Assembly: GCA_937872715.1 (NCBI GenBank) | Contig: CALMTJ010000263.1 | Coordinates: 1-8,153 of the forward strand | Length of the DNA stretch: 8,153 bases | Origin: an uncultured Methylobacteriaceae bacterium | GTDB taxonomy: Bacteria; Pseudomonadota; Alphaproteobacteria; Rhizobiales; Beijerinckiaceae | Direction of reading: 5' to 3' | Shown here: positions 6,920 to 8,153 of the stretch, piece by piece | How the letters are laid out: every line of letters starts with the position of its first letter | How positions within the stretch are numbered: position 1 is the stretch's first letter | Translations under genes and position numbers: made by a program | Notes under the pieces: generated by a model | Databases searched by the model: none | What the model was told of the DNA's origin: nothing | The model's input: only the letters and a program-made list of their open reading frames with translations

Positions 6920-8110
6920 TCAGGCCTTGAACGGGACAGGCTGCGGGATCCTGCCCAGCATCTCGGGCTTCAGCGTCCTCAGCCAGTCGAGGCTCACCTG
7001 ACCGACGGGCGCGGTCACCATCTCGCCCGGGAAGACGATCATATCTGTCAGGATCCGGAAGGCGTACCTGTCGCTCAGATGGGTGGTGCCCATGATCATG
7101 TCCTGCACGCCCTGCCCGTCCTCCCGGATCCGGACCGTGCCCGTCAGCGAGGGGAACTCCAGCCCCTTGAAGGCGGCCGCGAGCTCGGCATCGTTCGGCC
7201 AGCCGCCGTTCTTGCGCGCGAGCGCGATCTCGTAGGCCTTCTTCGTCGCGAAGATCGCCTGGGCCATGTGGTGGCACGGATAGATCGGGTAGATGCCGGT
7301 CCGGCGGTGGAACGCTTCCGTGAAGGTGGCGAGGAGCTTCGGATCGGCGGGTTTCGGGTGGAGGAACCAGTGGTCCCCGCGCGCGCCGATGATGTGTCCG
7401 GGCGGCAGGCTCTTGCCCACCCGCTCGAGCGACGACTCACCGAGCGGCATGACCAGCGTCGAGCGCTCGAACAGCCTGCGGTCGGAGGCCTGCCGGATGA
7501 AGGCGTCGAGGTCGCCGCCCCATGATGCGTTGAGGATCACCTCCGGCCGAAGCGCCAGGAGGCGCGTGATCTCGGTCGAGAAGTCGGTCGCGCCGAATTT
7601 GGGGAACATCTCGGAGACGACCCGGACGCCCGGCTTCAGGACGTTCAGGGCGGCCGTGAACATGGCCCAGCTGTCGCGGCCCCAGACGTAATCCTGGTTG
7701 ATGACCGACACCGTCTTGAAGTCCGGTTTCATCTTCAGGAGGTAGAGGAGCGGTGCGAGAATCTCGGGCGTGCTGTTGCCGATCGTCCGAAAGACGTAGT
7801 CGTAGCGGTTCTCCTCGAAGATCCGCTGGGTGCTGCAATCCCAGAGGATCGTCGGCCGCTTCAGCTCCTCGGCAAGAGGCGCGCAGGCGAGGCAATCGGC
7901 CGACGAGATCGCCGCGAAGACGATGTCGACCTTCTCGCTCTGCACGAGACGTCGGTACTCGCCCACGAAATGGGCGACGCCCGGTCCCTCGTCGACGAAG
8001 ATCGGGCGCACCTTGACGCCGCCGATCCCGCCCGACGCGTTGATCTCCTCGATGAGCATCTCGGCCGCCTGGTTGGCTGGGACGCCGAACACGCTCGCCG
8101 GCCGCCACAC
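6920..8110 (-). pseudogene. livK: Periplasmic substrate-binding protein of the Liv family, 5'-truncated
   Basis: The product would be the solute receptor feeding LivHM, type I periplasmic binding fold (Peripla_BP_6 group). From SVFGVPANQAAEMLIEEINA onward the sequence is a good family member: VDEG (39-42), a run with VDIVFAAISS (61-70), INQDYVWGRD (137-146) and a normal C-terminus, 396 residues in all from GTG 8110. What is missing is the N-terminal signal peptide and the first beta strand that normally ends in TGPAS. Upstream of GTG the frame meets TAG at 8134-8132 after eight codons, with no signal-like sequence, and the DNA there reads as a cupin gene on the other strand. Without a signal peptide the protein could not reach the periplasm, so the gene is probably non-functional unless the junction is an assembly artefact. 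Confidence 0.8.
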
Positions 8111-8153
8111 CCATCCGGGCGCCGAAACCGGCTACGTGCTGGAGGGCGAGCTC
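8097..8153 (+). pseudogene. Cupin-domain protein fragment, 5' end lost, continues past window
   Basis: Plus-strand translation from 8097 gives AGRHTHPGAETGYVLEGEL, which fits cupin motif 1, G(X)5HXH(X)3-4E(X)6G, from the histidines onward: HTH, three residues, E, six residues, G. The motif's leading glycine, six residues before the first histidine, is absent (an asparagine from the livK side lies there), so homology starts only at about AGR. No upstream start codon with cupin-like sequence is present, because that DNA is livK. The rest of the gene lies beyond the window. It is read divergently from livK, and both genes have lost their 5' ends at the same place. Confidence 0.65.

Noticed and set aside
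5985..7277. Upstream extension of the livM frame giving a 744-residue protein
   Set aside because: The first 430 or so residues overlap livH and livK in the wrong frame and are low-complexity; LivM homology starts exactly at the ATG at 5984, which overlaps the livH stop.

Overview
The window comes from a GC-rich bacterial chromosome. High GC, GTG starts, a MAGLGPAIHA-type palindromic repeat and the protein types (an IlvD/Edd sugar-acid dehydratase, a VapB of the alphaproteobacterial kind, a Liv-type ABC cassette) suggest an alphaproteobacterium of the Rhizobiales, perhaps near Methylobacterium. That assignment rests on remembered families, not on a database search.

Layout from left to right. 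Positions 1-131 hold a palindromic repeat and a possible gene-start stub. Positions 146-2085 (minus) encode an IlvD/Edd-family dehydratase of the sugar-acid type, broken by a frameshift near its 3' end and carrying what looks like two C-terminal tails in tandem. Positions 2195-2214 hold a near-perfect palindrome, followed by a VapB antitoxin gene (2228-2494, plus). Its partner vapC is cut off after about 46 codons by a 163-bp insertion-sequence remnant with imperfect terminal inverted repeats (2630-2792). Positions 2834-3583 (minus) encode an SDR dehydrogenase. Positions 8110-3633 (minus) encode a compact branched-chain amino acid-type ABC importer in the order livK-livH-livM-livG-livF, with overlapping or nearly touching genes. 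At the right edge livK has no start region or signal peptide. It runs straight into the beheaded 5' side of a cupin gene on the plus strand.

The Liv cassette, SDR and dehydratase read in the same direction and would make sense as uptake and oxidation/dehydration of a small organic or sugar acid. The substrate cannot be read from the sequence. Transport would need periplasmic LivK, membrane LivH/LivM and ATPases LivG/LivF. The SDR and dehydratase would act in the cytoplasm.

The most notable theme is decay or rearrangement rather than a new system. Within 8 kb there is a frameshifted dehydratase with an apparent chimeric tail, a toxin cut by an IS remnant that leaves an orphan antitoxin, and a head-to-head junction where livK and a cupin gene have both lost their 5' ends, probably together with the operon promoter. 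Some of this could be assembly or homopolymer error, so the junctions need checking against reads and relatives. I found no CRISPR array, tRNA, rRNA or convincing undescribed defence system.
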